A DNA stretch of 56,907 nt from Mycolicibacter nonchromogenicus (GTDB lineage: Bacteria > Actinomycetota > Actinomycetes > Mycobacteriales > Mycobacteriaceae): assembly GCF_002101775.1 (NCBI RefSeq), contig NZ_LQPI01000085.1, forward strand, positions 1 through 56,907. The letters run 5' to 3'. The translations under genes and the position numbers were made by a program. Position 1 is the stretch's first letter. Every line of letters starts with the position of its first letter. The notes beneath the pieces were generated by a model that was given only the letters and a program-made list of their open reading frames with translations, had not been told where the DNA came from and ran no database searches. This document shows, one piece after another, positions 5,802 to 14,233 of this stretch.

Positions 5802-8138
5802 GATCAGGCGGTCGGTCTCGGCGTCGTCGAGTCCGAGCACCGAACGGCAGATGTCCCGGGTGTCCTGACCGGGCAGCGGGGCGGGGCGCTGCGGCGCGAC
5901 CGGGATGTTGCGGAACGGCGCGGGACCGGTCTCGGCGGGCAGCGGGTGTTCGATCAGCGGGTGAGTCATCGCCGCGTAAAGCATCCGGTGCGCCAGCTGG
6001 GGGTCGTCGGCGACGTCGGGTGGCCGGTTCATCGGCGCGGCGGCCACCCCGCCGGCCTGCAACAGTTCCGCCACCGCCGACGGGCTGCGGGTCGCGGTGT
6101 GGCGGCCCAACGCTTCCGCCAGCTCCCCGCGATGGGTGGCACGACCGGCACCGCTGCTGAAGCGTTGCTCGGCTGCCAACTCGTGATCGCCGAAAGCTGA
6201 AGCGACAGATCGCATATCGGCGTCGGTGCGGATCGAGATCACACACCACTCGTCATCGCCCGCGCACGGGCAGACCAGGTCCACCGCGGTGTCCGGTGCG
6301 ACCGCAGCGCCCGCGGCGTGCGCGACATAGCTGGTGTCGAGTTGGTTGATGGCGGTCTCGGCCTGCGACACGTGCACGTGACTGCCGGCGGCGGTTCGCC
6401 GGGTTCCGATCAGCGCGGCCAGTGCGCCGATCGCGGCGACCCGGGCAACCACGTGGTCGGGAAAGACCGTGGTGGCGTCGTAGAACGGATGACGCTCGGA
6501 GTCGGCGGCACCATCCGGGGAAGTCCACAGCGAGGTGACCCCGGCGGTGGCACGCACCAGCGGGCCGTATCCCATCCGGCCGCTCCACGGCCCGGACTCA
6601 CCGAAAGCGCTGCTCTCGGCCAACACGATCCGCGGATTGATGCCACGCAGCACCTCATAGGAGAAGCCCAGCGCGGCAAGCGTTCCCGGCTTGAAGTTGG
6701 CGAGCACCACGTCCGCTTCGCCGACCAGTCGGGTGAAGATCTCCTTGCCCTGTGGACTGCGCAGATCCAAACCGAATCCCGACTTGTTGCGGTGGGTCCA
6801 GGCGAACGACTCGCTCATCGCCTCACCCGGGCGGGCCTGACGCAGTCCGTCCGGGTAGGCCGCGCTCTCCACCTTGATGACCTCGGCACCCAGGTCGGCG
6901 AAGATCCGGCTGGCCTCCCCGCCCGCCACAATGATCCCCAGGTCGATGATGCGCAGTCCCTCGAACGGGCGGGCACCGACCTCGCCGGCCGTTGCCTGCT
7001 CCAGCGGTTCGGCCAGCCAGCCGGCGCTCGCAGCATCGCCGGGAGCCGGAGCCGGGGCCCGGAATCCGGCCCGGTGATCGTCGACCACGTAGTAACCGGT
7101 CGGGATCGCCGCGGTCAGCCCGGGAACCAGCTCGGTCTGGGCGACCGCCCCCGCGACCACGAAGTGCTCCTCGGTCAGCACCTTCGCCGGATCTCCCACC
7201 GCCGCGATCGGCACCCCCCGGGATTGCCCGGCGCTGACCAGATCCACCATGTCCTGGTCGGCGAAGAGCTTGCGCAGCAGCACGCTGATCTGCGGCCAGA
7301 CCGCAAACCGTTCGCCGATCACGCCGTACTTGGGGTCGGCGAACTCGGCCGGCTCCCCCAGCCAGGTCCACAGGGCCCGCCACTGGCGCGGGGACATGAC
7401 ACAGAGCCGGACGTAACCATCGCGGCACGCGTAGATCGGATAGGCGTCCTGATTGCGGGGCCGGCCGCGCCACCGGCTCGACTTGCGTTGGGCCGCGGCG
7501 GCCTGGCCGTGCGCCCCGAAGATCGGATCGAGGACAGCCACCACCGCGTCGAACCGGGAGAAGTCGATGTAGTCCCCGGTGCCGCTGCGCAGCCGGTTGT
7601 AGTAGGCGACCAGCGCCGCCCAGGCGGCCTGCACCGCCGCGGTCGCCGAGGCGATCCCGTCGGGCGGCAGCACCGGCGTTCCGGTGGTCGGCCCCGACCG
7701 CGAGAGGGCTCCGGACAGTGCGTAGAGCACCGCATCGGTGGCTTGCCAGGTGGAGCGGGGGCCGCTCGTCCCGAAGTCGGTGACCGACATCGTCACCAGG
7801 TGGGCGAACCGGTCAGCCAGTTCCGCGCAGGAGGTGCCGAACGCCGCGGCGCGTCCCGGCCCGCCGCTGTCCACCACGATGTCGGCGGTGCCGGCCAACT
7901 CGTCGAACCGGCGGCGGTCCCGCTCATCGGCAGGATCCAAGATGATGCTGCGCTTGTTGGCGTTGTGCAGCGCGAACGCAATGCTCACCCCGCCCAGTAG
8001 CGGCGGAGCCGTCCGCGCCGGGCTGCCCCCGGGCGGCTCCACCTTCAGCACGTCTGCACCCAGGTCGGCGAGCAGTCGGGTGACCGCATCGGCGTCCCCG
8101 CCGGCCAGGTCGAGTACACGTACGGATTGCAACAGCAC
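5772..8138 (-). CDS. Fused double class III CoA-transferase (CaiB/BaiF type, Rv1866-like)
   Basis: About 788 residues from the GTG at 8138, where the protein begins VLLQSVRVLDLAGG; upstream in-frame sequence runs into the divergent phosphoketolase gene and is not expected to be coding. Two family III CoA-transferase modules are fused. The first (about 1-370) has LLADLGADVLKVEPPGG and TWQATDAVLYALSG, with the Asp at the usual catalytic position. The second (about 400-785) has GLRIIDLG, IFADLGAEVIKVE and GYGPLVRATAGV, and lacks the Asp. It would move CoA between acyl groups, probably feeding the neighbouring thiolase. Length and order match Rv1866. Its last nine codons form the right-hand 30-bp repeat, so the true 3' end was probably replaced by an identical one when the cassette inserted. 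Confidence 0.85.
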   Translation of the reverse strand: MLLQSVRVLDLAGGDADAVTRLLADLGADVLKVEPPGGSPARTAPPLLGGVSIAFALHNANKRSIILDPADERDRRRFDELAGTADIVVDSGGPGRAAAFGTSCAELADRFAHLVTMSVTDFGTSGPRSTWQATDAVLYALSGALSRSGPTTGTPVLPPDGIASATAAVQAAWAALVAYYNRLRSGTGDYIDFSRFDAVVAVLDPIFGAHGQAAAAQRKSSRWRGRPRNQDAYPIYACRDGYVRLCVMSPRQWRALWTWLGEPAEFADPKYGVIGERFAVWPQISVLLRKLFADQDMVDLVSAGQSRGVPIAAVGDPAKVLTEEHFVVAGAVAQTELVPGLTAAIPTGYYVVDDHRAGFRAPAPAPGDAASAGWLAEPLEQATAGEVGARPFEGLRIIDLGIIVAGGEASRIFADLGAEVIKVESAAYPDGLRQARPGEAMSESFAWTHRNKSGFGLDLRSPQGKEIFTRLVGEADVVLANFKPGTLAALGFSYEVLRGINPRIVLAESSAFGESGPWSGRMGYGPLVRATAGVTSLWTSPDGAADSERHPFYDATTVFPDHVVARVAAIGALAALIGTRRTAAGSHVHVSQAETAINQLDTSYVAHAAGAAVAPDTAVDLVCPCAGDDEWCVISIRTDADMRSVASAFGDHELAAEQRFSSGAGRATHRGELAEALGRHTATRSPSAVAELLQAGGVAAAPMNRPPDVADDPQLAHRMLYAAMTHPLIEHPLPAETGPAPFRNIPVAPQRPAPLPGQDTRDICRSVLGLDDAETDRLIADGVIFAAD

Positions 8139-8195
8139 GGTGACAGGGTAATGAATCGGTTGCTGCGGTCCCTGTTCGGCGGGACAATCGCAAAG

Positions 8196-10601
8196 ATGAG
8201 TGCAGCCGACGCGCCACCATCGACCCCAGCACTCTCCGACGACGACCTCGCCCTGCTCGATGCCTACTGGCGGGCGGCCAACTACCTCTCCGTCGGGCAG
8301 ATCTATCTGCTGGACAATCCGCTGCTCACCGAACCGCTGCGGGCCGAGCACGTCAAACCCCGGCTCCTGGGGCACTGGGGAACCACGCCGGGCCTGAACC
8401 TGCTGTACCTGCACCTGAACCGGATCATCCGGGAACGCGACGCCGACGTCATCTTCATCACCGGCCCCGGCCACGGCGGACCGGCTCTGGTGGCCAACGC
8501 CTATCTCGAGGGCGCCTACAGCGAGGTGTACACCGGCATCGGCGAGGATGTCGACGGTCTGCGGAAGCTGTTCCGGCAGTTCTCATTTCCCGGCGGCATC
8601 CCCAGTCACGTGGCAGCTGAGACACCGGGCTCCATCCACGAGGGCGGCGAACTCGGCTATGCGCTGGCGCACGCATTCGGTGCGGCATTCGACAACCCGG
8701 AGCTGGTGGTCGCCTGCGTGATCGGGGACGGCGAGGCCGAGACCGGGCCGCTGGCGGCCAGCTGGCACTCGAACAAGTTTCTCAACCCCGCCGTGGACGG
8801 CGCAGTGCTGCCCATCCTGCATCTCAACGGCTACAAGATCGCCAATCCCACTGTGCTGGCTCGTATTCCGCAGACAGAATTGGAGACTCTGCTACGCGGC
8901 TACGGGTACCGGCCGATCGCCGTCGCCGGCGACGATCCCGCCGCGGTACATCGGCTGCTCGCCGCCGCCCTCGATGACGCGTTTGACGACATCGCGGCGA
9001 TCCGGCGGGCTGCGCGCACCGAGGGCTCGTCGATGCGGCCGGTGTGGCCGATGATCGTGCTGCGCACCCCGAAGGGGTGGACCGGACCGAAGGTGGTCGA
9101 CGGGCAGCAAGTGGAGGGGACCTGGCGGGCACATCAGGTGCCGCTCGCGCAGACCCGTACCGACCCCGAGCACCGCCGCCAACTGGAGGAATGGCTGCGC
9201 AGCTACCGCCCGGCGGAACTGTTCGACCCATCCGGACGCCTGATTCCGGAGTTGGCGGCGCTGGCACCGCGCGGGGACCGCCGGATGAGCGCCAACCCGC
9301 ATGCCAATGGCGGGTCGGTACTGCGGGATCTGGACCTGCCCGACTTCGGCGATTATGCGGTGCCGGTGACCCGGCCCGCCACCGAGCTGCACGAGGCCAC
9401 TCGGGTGCTGGGGACGTATCTGAGCGACGTCATCGACCGCAACCGTGATCGGTTCCGGTTGATGGGTCCCGACGAGACGGCCTCCAACCGGCTCTCGCCG
9501 GTCTTCGACACGACCGACCGGGTGTGGTTGTCGCAAACCCTCCCCGATGATGATCACCTGGCCCCGGACGGACGTGTCCTGGAGGTGCTCTCGGAGCACC
9601 TGTGTCAGGGCTGGCTGGAGGGCTATCTGCTGACCGGCCGGCACGGGCTGTTCAACTGCTACGAGGCGTTCGTGCACATCGTCGACTCGATGTTCAACCA
9701 GCACGCCAAGTGGCTGGCGACCAGCCGCGAACTCCCGTGGCGACAGCCGATCGCCTCGCTGAACTATCTGCTGACCTCGCACGTCTGGCGCCAGGACCAC
9801 AACGGGGCGTCGCACCAGGATCCGGGCTTCATCGATCTGGTGGCCAACAAGCGGCCCGAGGTGGTGCGGGTCTATCTGCCGCCGGACGGCAACACACTGC
9901 TGTCGGTGGCCGATCACTGCCTGCGCAGCCGCAACTACGTCAACGTGATCGTCGCCGGCAAGCAACCTGCCCTGGCCTACCTCGATATGCCCGCCGCGGT
10001 GGCGCACTGCACCCGTGGTCTGGGTATCTGGGAGTGGGCAAGCACCACCACCGGTGAGCCGGATGTGGTGCTGGCCTGCGCCGGGGATATTCCGACCCTG
10101 GAAACCCTGGCCGCTGCCGACATCCTGCGCAACGAACTGCCCGACCTCGCCGTGCGGGTGGTGAACGTGGTCGACATCATGCGCCTGCAACCGGCGACCG
10201 AGCACCCGCATGGATTGCCGGACAACGAATTCGATGCGCTGTTCACCCGCGACAAGCCGGTGATCTTCGCCTATCACGGCTACCCCTGGCTGATCCACCG
10301 GCTCACCTACTCGCGCGCGAACCACGATCAGATGCATGTGCGCGGCTACCGCGAACGCGGCACCACCACCACACCGTTCGACATGGTGATGCTCAACGAT
10401 CTGGATCGATTCCACTTGGTGATGGACGTGATCGACCGGGTGCCGCAACTGGGCGGCCGCTGCGCGGTCCTGCGCCAGCGGATGGTCGATGCGCGGATGG
10501 CCGCGCGGCGCTACACCCGCGAGCACGGCGAGGACGACCCCCAGATCACCAATTGGACCTGGCGATCGGGCGCCGACCCCAGCGGCGGCGAGATAGGGTG
10601 A
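8196..10601 (+). CDS. xfp: Xylulose-5-phosphate/fructose-6-phosphate phosphoketolase
   Basis: A thiamine-diphosphate enzyme cleaving xylulose 5-phosphate (and often fructose 6-phosphate) with phosphate to acetyl phosphate plus a sugar phosphate. Family hallmarks are LDAYWRAANYLSVGQIYL near the N-terminus, KPRLLGHWGTTPGLN, IHEGGELGYALAHAFGAAFD, VIGDGEAETGPLAASWHSNK (cofactor-binding GDG) and QDHNGASHQDPGF. The start at 8196 gives 801 residues, normal for the family. An ATG at 8151 is possible but adds an unconserved N-terminus. It is divergent from the CoA-transferase gene with a 57-bp gap and is followed 5 bp downstream by the MmpS gene. No acetate kinase or phosphotransacetylase gene is nearby. 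I do not recall this gene in H37Rv, so it is an accessory trait relative to that genome. Confidence 0.95.
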   Translation: MSAADAPPSTPALSDDDLALLDAYWRAANYLSVGQIYLLDNPLLTEPLRAEHVKPRLLGHWGTTPGLNLLYLHLNRIIRERDADVIFITGPGHGGPALVANAYLEGAYSEVYTGIGEDVDGLRKLFRQFSFPGGIPSHVAAETPGSIHEGGELGYALAHAFGAAFDNPELVVACVIGDGEAETGPLAASWHSNKFLNPAVDGAVLPILHLNGYKIANPTVLARIPQTELETLLRGYGYRPIAVAGDDPAAVHRLLAAALDDAFDDIAAIRRAARTEGSSMRPVWPMIVLRTPKGWTGPKVVDGQQVEGTWRAHQVPLAQTRTDPEHRRQLEEWLRSYRPAELFDPSGRLIPELAALAPRGDRRMSANPHANGGSVLRDLDLPDFGDYAVPVTRPATELHEATRVLGTYLSDVIDRNRDRFRLMGPDETASNRLSPVFDTTDRVWLSQTLPDDDHLAPDGRVLEVLSEHLCQGWLEGYLLTGRHGLFNCYEAFVHIVDSMFNQHAKWLATSRELPWRQPIASLNYLLTSHVWRQDHNGASHQDPGFIDLVANKRPEVVRVYLPPDGNTLLSVADHCLRSRNYVNVIVAGKQPALAYLDMPAAVAHCTRGLGIWEWASTTTGEPDVVLACAGDIPTLETLAAADILRNELPDLAVRVVNVVDIMRLQPATEHPHGLPDNEFDALFTRDKPVIFAYHGYPWLIHRLTYSRANHDQMHVRGYRERGTTTTPFDMVMLNDLDRFHLVMDVIDRVPQLGGRCAVLRQRMVDARMAARRYTREHGEDDPQITNWTWRSGADPSGGEIG

Positions 10602-10606
10602 CGGCC

Positions 10607-11017
10607 ATGACTGCTCACCCCTCATCGGTCGGGATGCGCCGCAAGGCGATGTCGTTGCTGATCGGCGCCCTCGTCGCGTCGGCCACCATCGCCGGCGCCG
10701 GGGTGGCCGGCGCTACGCCGGACCACACCAGGGTGCCGGTCCGCTACGACCTCTCCGGTAGCGGGGTTGCCAGTTACATCACCTACCAGAGCCAGAACGG
10801 TCAGGCGCACGCCACCAATGCCCCGCTGCCGTGGTCCATCCAGCTGGCCGGCTCGATGACGAACGCCGCCAGTCCCAGCTCTTATTCGCTGAGCGCTCAA
10901 AGCGCCGGTCCCGGCGCCCTGACCTGCACGATCACCGTCAACGGCAAGGTGGTCAGCGAGAACACCGCCACCGGCAACCCGGCGCGGGTGCTGTGCGAAA
11001 CCCACGGCCCCAAGTAG
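10607..11017 (+). CDS. MmpS-family secreted/membrane accessory protein
   Basis: 136 residues with an N-terminal signal or anchor segment (AMSLLIGALVASATIAGAGVA) and a small beta-rich domain: VPVRYDLSGSGVASYITYQ, LPWSIQLAG, LTCTITVNGKVVSENTATG and RVLCET. This is the MmpS family pattern, and two cysteines near the C-terminus fit the conserved disulphide. MmpS proteins usually work with MmpL RND transporters in exporting lipids or siderophores. No mmpL is present in this window, so this is an orphan. Start chosen at the ATG 5 bp after the xfp stop, likely translationally coupled; an in-frame upstream start overlaps xfp. Confidence 0.85.
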   Translation: MTAHPSSVGMRRKAMSLLIGALVASATIAGAGVAGATPDHTRVPVRYDLSGSGVASYITYQSQNGQAHATNAPLPWSIQLAGSMTNAASPSSYSLSAQSAGPGALTCTITVNGKVVSENTATGNPARVLCETHGPK

Positions 11018-11094
11018 GCCGGCAGGGTCAAGAACGGTAGGCCGCCCCCGCGACGAACTGCTCCGTCCCGGAGTCGCGCGTAGAATTCCGTGCA

Positions 11095-11859
11095 ATGTCT
11101 GGCCACGAGTTCGCGGTGCCCTGGGGGCGGCACCCGTTGGTGTCGCAACTCTCGGCGCTGAATCACTTCCGCACCTTCGTCGATGTCGCCGTCGTCGTGG
11201 TGGTGCTGGCCCTTGCCAATCTGATCGCCCACTTCACCACTCCCTGGGCCGCGGTCGCCACCGTTCCGGCCACCGCCGTCGGCCTGATCGCGCTGGTCCG
11301 TTACAACGGCCTGAGCTGGAGCGAGCTCGGCCTGGGTCGCGCACAGTGGAAAGCGGGGTTGGGCTACGCGCTGGCCGCAGTCCTGGTCGTGGTGTCGGTG
11401 ATCGCGATCGGCGTGATGATGCCGGCGACCCGGCCGATGTTCTTGAACAATCACTACGCCACGGTCTCTGGTGCGCTGGTTGCGTCGATGGTCGTCATCC
11501 CGCTGCAGACCGTGATCCCCGAGGAGTTGGCCTTCCGCGGCGCGCTGCACGGCGCACTGCACCGGGCATGGGGGTTTCGCGGGGTGGCTGCGGCCGGCTC
11601 GTTGTTGTTCGGGCTGTGGCATGTTGCGACATCGCTGGGCCTGACCAGCAACAACGTCGGTTTCACCCGCGTTTTCGGGGGTGGGTTCTTCGGCATGCTG
11701 GCCGGTGTGACGCTGGCGGTACTGGCCACCGGCGCCGCGGGATTCATATTCAGCTGGTTGCGGCGCCGCAGCGGCAGTCTGATCGCGCCCATCGCGCTGC
11801 ACTGGTCACTCAACGGGGTCGGCGCGCTGGCCGCCGCTCTGGTGTGGCAGGTGTCCTGA
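11095..11859 (+). CDS. CPBP (Abi/CAAX-like) intramembrane metalloprotease, Rv1863c type
   Basis: 254 residues with about seven hydrophobic helices. The conserved CPBP motifs are visible: EELAFRGALHG (EExxxR, about residue 142), FGLWHVATS and ALHWSLNGV (HxxxN). These belong to glutamate/histidine intramembrane proteases related to type II CAAX prenyl endopeptidases. The substrate in mycobacteria is unknown. It converges with adhA. A short hairpin (GCCGCC...GGCGGT, about 11859-11880) just after the stop may terminate transcription. Confidence 0.85.
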   Translation: MSGHEFAVPWGRHPLVSQLSALNHFRTFVDVAVVVVVLALANLIAHFTTPWAAVATVPATAVGLIALVRYNGLSWSELGLGRAQWKAGLGYALAAVLVVVSVIAIGVMMPATRPMFLNNHYATVSGALVASMVVIPLQTVIPEELAFRGALHGALHRAWGFRGVAAAGSLLFGLWHVATSLGLTSNNVGFTRVFGGGFFGMLAGVTLAVLATGAAGFIFSWLRRRSGSLIAPIALHWSLNGVGALAAALVWQVS

Positions 11860-11937
11860 GCCGCCGTAAACCCCGGCGGTTCAGCGAGGCTCGACGCAGG
11901 AGAGGCGAAGCTGGGACCGCTGCATAGACACCGCGGT

Positions 11938-12966
11938 TCAGACCAGCAGCACGGCCGCGCCTGCGATCCGGCCCGCACCCAGGTCTGCCAACGCCTTATC
12001 GGCGTCACCCAGCGAGTACTCCGGCGTGGTCACGTCGATGTGGTGGGTTGCGGCGAAGTCCAGGAAGGCGTGGGCATCGGCGCGCGTGTTGGACGTGACC
12101 GAGCGGATCTGACGCTCACGGAACAGGTGGCGCTGGTAGTTCAGTGGCGGGATGTCGCTCAGGTGGATACCGGCGATGGCCAGTGTGCCGCCGGCGTCCA
12201 GCGCCTGGCAGGCCGGCAGCACCAGCTCGCCGACCGGGGCGAACAGGATCGCGGAGTCCAGCGGCACCGGTGGCGGATCGGCGGCGCCCTGAACCGAGGC
12301 AACGCCGAGCGCCAGGGCCAGTTCCCGCGCCTGCTCCCCGCGGGTCATCACGTGCACCTCGGCGCCGTTGGCGAGTGCGACCTGCGCGGTGATGTGTGCA
12401 CTGCCCCCGAATCCGTAGATTCCCAGCCGGCCGCCCGCGGGCAGGTCTGCCCGCAGCAGAGACCGGTAGCCGATGATGCCGGCACACAGCAACGGCGCCA
12501 ACTCGGTGTCGCGGTAGCCGCTGGGCAGGCGCAGCGCGAAAGCTGCAGGCACGACGGCGAATTCAGCGTACCCGCCGTCGGCGTCCCAGCCGGTGTAGCG
12601 CGACTGCGGGCATAGGTTCTCCTCGCCCCGGCGGCAGTAGCGACAGGTGCCGCAGGTATGACGCAGCCAGGCGATTCCGACCCGGTCCCCCACTGCGAAC
12701 TCAGCACCGGCGTCCGCGCCGACCTCGACGACTTCGCCGACCACCTCGTGGCCGGGAATCACCCCCGGCCGGTGTACCGCAAGGTCGCCTTCGGCGACGT
12801 GCAGATCGGTGCGGCACACGCCGCAGACCTGCACCGCCACCAACAGTTCCGACGGCCCCGGTCGCGGCACCTCCGTGGTCACCCGCTCGAGTGGCCCGTC
12901 GGTTATCGGACCGGGTCGCTGGACGCGCCATCCCGTCATCGACATACCGGCTACCTGCGATCCCAT
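11938..12966 (-). CDS. adhA: Zinc-dependent alcohol dehydrogenase
   Basis: 342 residues of the medium-chain dehydrogenase family. The catalytic zinc site is VCGVCRTDLH and GHEVVGEV; the structural zinc cysteines are in TCGTCRYCRRGEENLC (four Cys). The nucleotide fold is LGIYGFGGSAH. It would oxidise alcohols or reduce aldehydes with NAD(P). It corresponds to AdhA (Rv1862) by order and motif content. Methionines at residues 8 and 10 are alternative starts, as the first seven residues look unconserved. Confidence 0.9.
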   Translation of the reverse strand: MGSQVAGMSMTGWRVQRPGPITDGPLERVTTEVPRPGPSELLVAVQVCGVCRTDLHVAEGDLAVHRPGVIPGHEVVGEVVEVGADAGAEFAVGDRVGIAWLRHTCGTCRYCRRGEENLCPQSRYTGWDADGGYAEFAVVPAAFALRLPSGYRDTELAPLLCAGIIGYRSLLRADLPAGGRLGIYGFGGSAHITAQVALANGAEVHVMTRGEQARELALALGVASVQGAADPPPVPLDSAILFAPVGELVLPACQALDAGGTLAIAGIHLSDIPPLNYQRHLFRERQIRSVTSNTRADAHAFLDFAATHHIDVTTPEYSLGDADKALADLGAGRIAGAAVLLV

Positions 12967-12999
12967 GGACCTATGGTGCGCGTCCGACCGCCCTGACGG

Positions 13000-13293
13000 C
13001 TACCTGCGGCGTACCAGCCCCACCACCCACAGCAGGATGATGGCCCCGCCCAGGGAGACGAAGAAGGTGAACCACCTGCGGCCGTGCTCGACGTCGACAC
13101 CGAGCCAGCCGAGCAGCATGCCACCGAGGAATCCGCCGATCACACCGATCGCGATGTTGAGCAGGATCCCCGTGCCGCCGCGCTTGAGGATGCGGTTCGC
13201 CAACCAGCCGGCGATGCCACCGATCAGGACATAGGCCAGCCAGCTGACCGACGTCGGGGTGGACAGTGCGGCAGCGAGACAGCCTCCGGCCAT
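13000..13293 (-). CDS. GlsB/YeaQ/YmgE-family small membrane protein (Rv1861 type)
   Basis: 97 residues with three hydrophobic helices: WLAYVLIGGIAGWLANRILK, then ILLNIAIGVIGGFLGGMLLG, then FVSLGGAIILLWVVGLV. Glycine-rich helix pairs and the GGxAGWLA motif identify the transglycosylase-associated/GlsB family of stress-linked inner-membrane proteins; the true function is unknown. It lies between apa and adhA as in M. tuberculosis. Confidence 0.85.
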   Translation of the reverse strand: MAGGCLAAALSTPTSVSWLAYVLIGGIAGWLANRILKRGGTGILLNIAIGVIGGFLGGMLLGWLGVDVEHGRRWFTFFVSLGGAIILLWVVGLVRRR

Positions 13294-13311
13294 CGGTGCG
13301 ACCAGTGGGGT

Positions 13312-14196
13312 TTACGCAGCCGGAGCAGGTGCCGGTGCGGGCGCAGGAGCCGGTGCGGGAGCCGGTGCCGGTGCGGGAGCCGGCGCCGGGATTCCCGGAA
13401 CGCCCGGCTCCGGGGCAGGCGCGGCTTCGGCGGGTTCGGCCCCCAGCGGCCGGATGGATTCGGCCAGCGCGATGGCGGCGTTGGTGTCCACCGGGTTGTT
13501 GGCGGTGCCCAGCCACACCACGAACCACCGCTCGGTCTGCGGGCCGGTCCCGTCGGCCGGCGGCACACCGATCACGCCACTCCAGATCTGGCCGACCGGC
13601 TTGGCCGGGTCGGTGAACTTGACCTCGTAGTACGACGCGCTACCGGTCAGGCCACCGCCGTTGAGCGGAGCGCTCACCTGGTTTGCCCGGGTGCCGGGAT
13701 AGGGCATGAAGAACTCGCCCATGTCCGATCCAAGGCGGGTCGCGGCCTTGGCGTTGTCGGTCTCAGCGCTGGCGTAGAGCCGCTGGTCGAGCTTGCCGAG
13801 CACGATCCGGGTGTCATTGGCCACCGGCACCGCTTGGCCCGGCAGGATCGGCTCGCCAGTCTTCTTGCTCAGCAGCGACGAACCGTACTCAAGGTGACTG
13901 GTGTCGGACTGCACCCAGCCGCCGGGCAGCACGAAGCTGAACCCGCCCGCGACGTCATCCACCCGGCCCACCTCCGGTGCGGCAGGCTCGGCAGGCTCAC
14001 CAGGCGCAGCCGGGGCGTTGGGGTCGGCCGGCGGAGCGTCGGCCGGCGGAGCGTCGGTGTCGGCCGTCGGCGCGGGAGGAGGCGGCGGCACCGGGTCCGC
14101 GTACACCGGCGCTGCGACGGCGAATGCCAACGCACCCGCGACCGCGGCCACGGTCATCGCCCGAATTCCCTTTGAGGTCAGGTCCACCTGCTTCAT
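13312..14196 (-). CDS. apa: Alanine/proline-rich secreted antigen Apa (MPT32, fibronectin-attachment protein)
   Basis: Start chosen at MKQVDLTSKG (14196), giving a typical signal peptide ending VYA before DPVPPPP. A Pro/Ala/Asp-rich N-terminal region (about 35-90) precedes the conserved core: GGFSFVLPGGWVQSD, YGSSLLSKKTG, NDTRIVLGKLDQRLYASAE, MGEFFMPYPGTR, SASYYEVKF and RWFVVWLGTANNPVD. The core agrees closely with Rv1860 as I remember it. The C-terminus is an almost pure Ala-Pro repeat from about 13318 to 13392, differing from H37Rv in composition and probably variable in length. The family is secreted, O-mannosylated in the Pro-rich segments and binds fibronectin and host lectins. It is transcribed towards the Rv1861 homologue. 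Confidence 0.95.
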   Translation of the reverse strand: MKQVDLTSKGIRAMTVAAVAGALAFAVAAPVYADPVPPPPPAPTADTDAPPADAPPADPNAPAAPGEPAEPAAPEVGRVDDVAGGFSFVLPGGWVQSDTSHLEYGSSLLSKKTGEPILPGQAVPVANDTRIVLGKLDQRLYASAETDNAKAATRLGSDMGEFFMPYPGTRANQVSAPLNGGGLTGSASYYEVKFTDPAKPVGQIWSGVIGVPPADGTGPQTERWFVVWLGTANNPVDTNAAIALAESIRPLGAEPAEAAPAPEPGVPGIPAPAPAPAPAPAPAPAPAPAPAPAA

Positions 14197-14233
14197 GGCA
14201 GAAAAACCTACCGCGTTGCCATCGGTACGCAAG

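Noticed and set aside
8139..8474. N-terminal extension of the CoA-transferase frame into xfp
   Set aside because: The family N-terminus begins at VLLQSVRVLDLAGG; the extension is antisense to conserved phosphoketolase codons.
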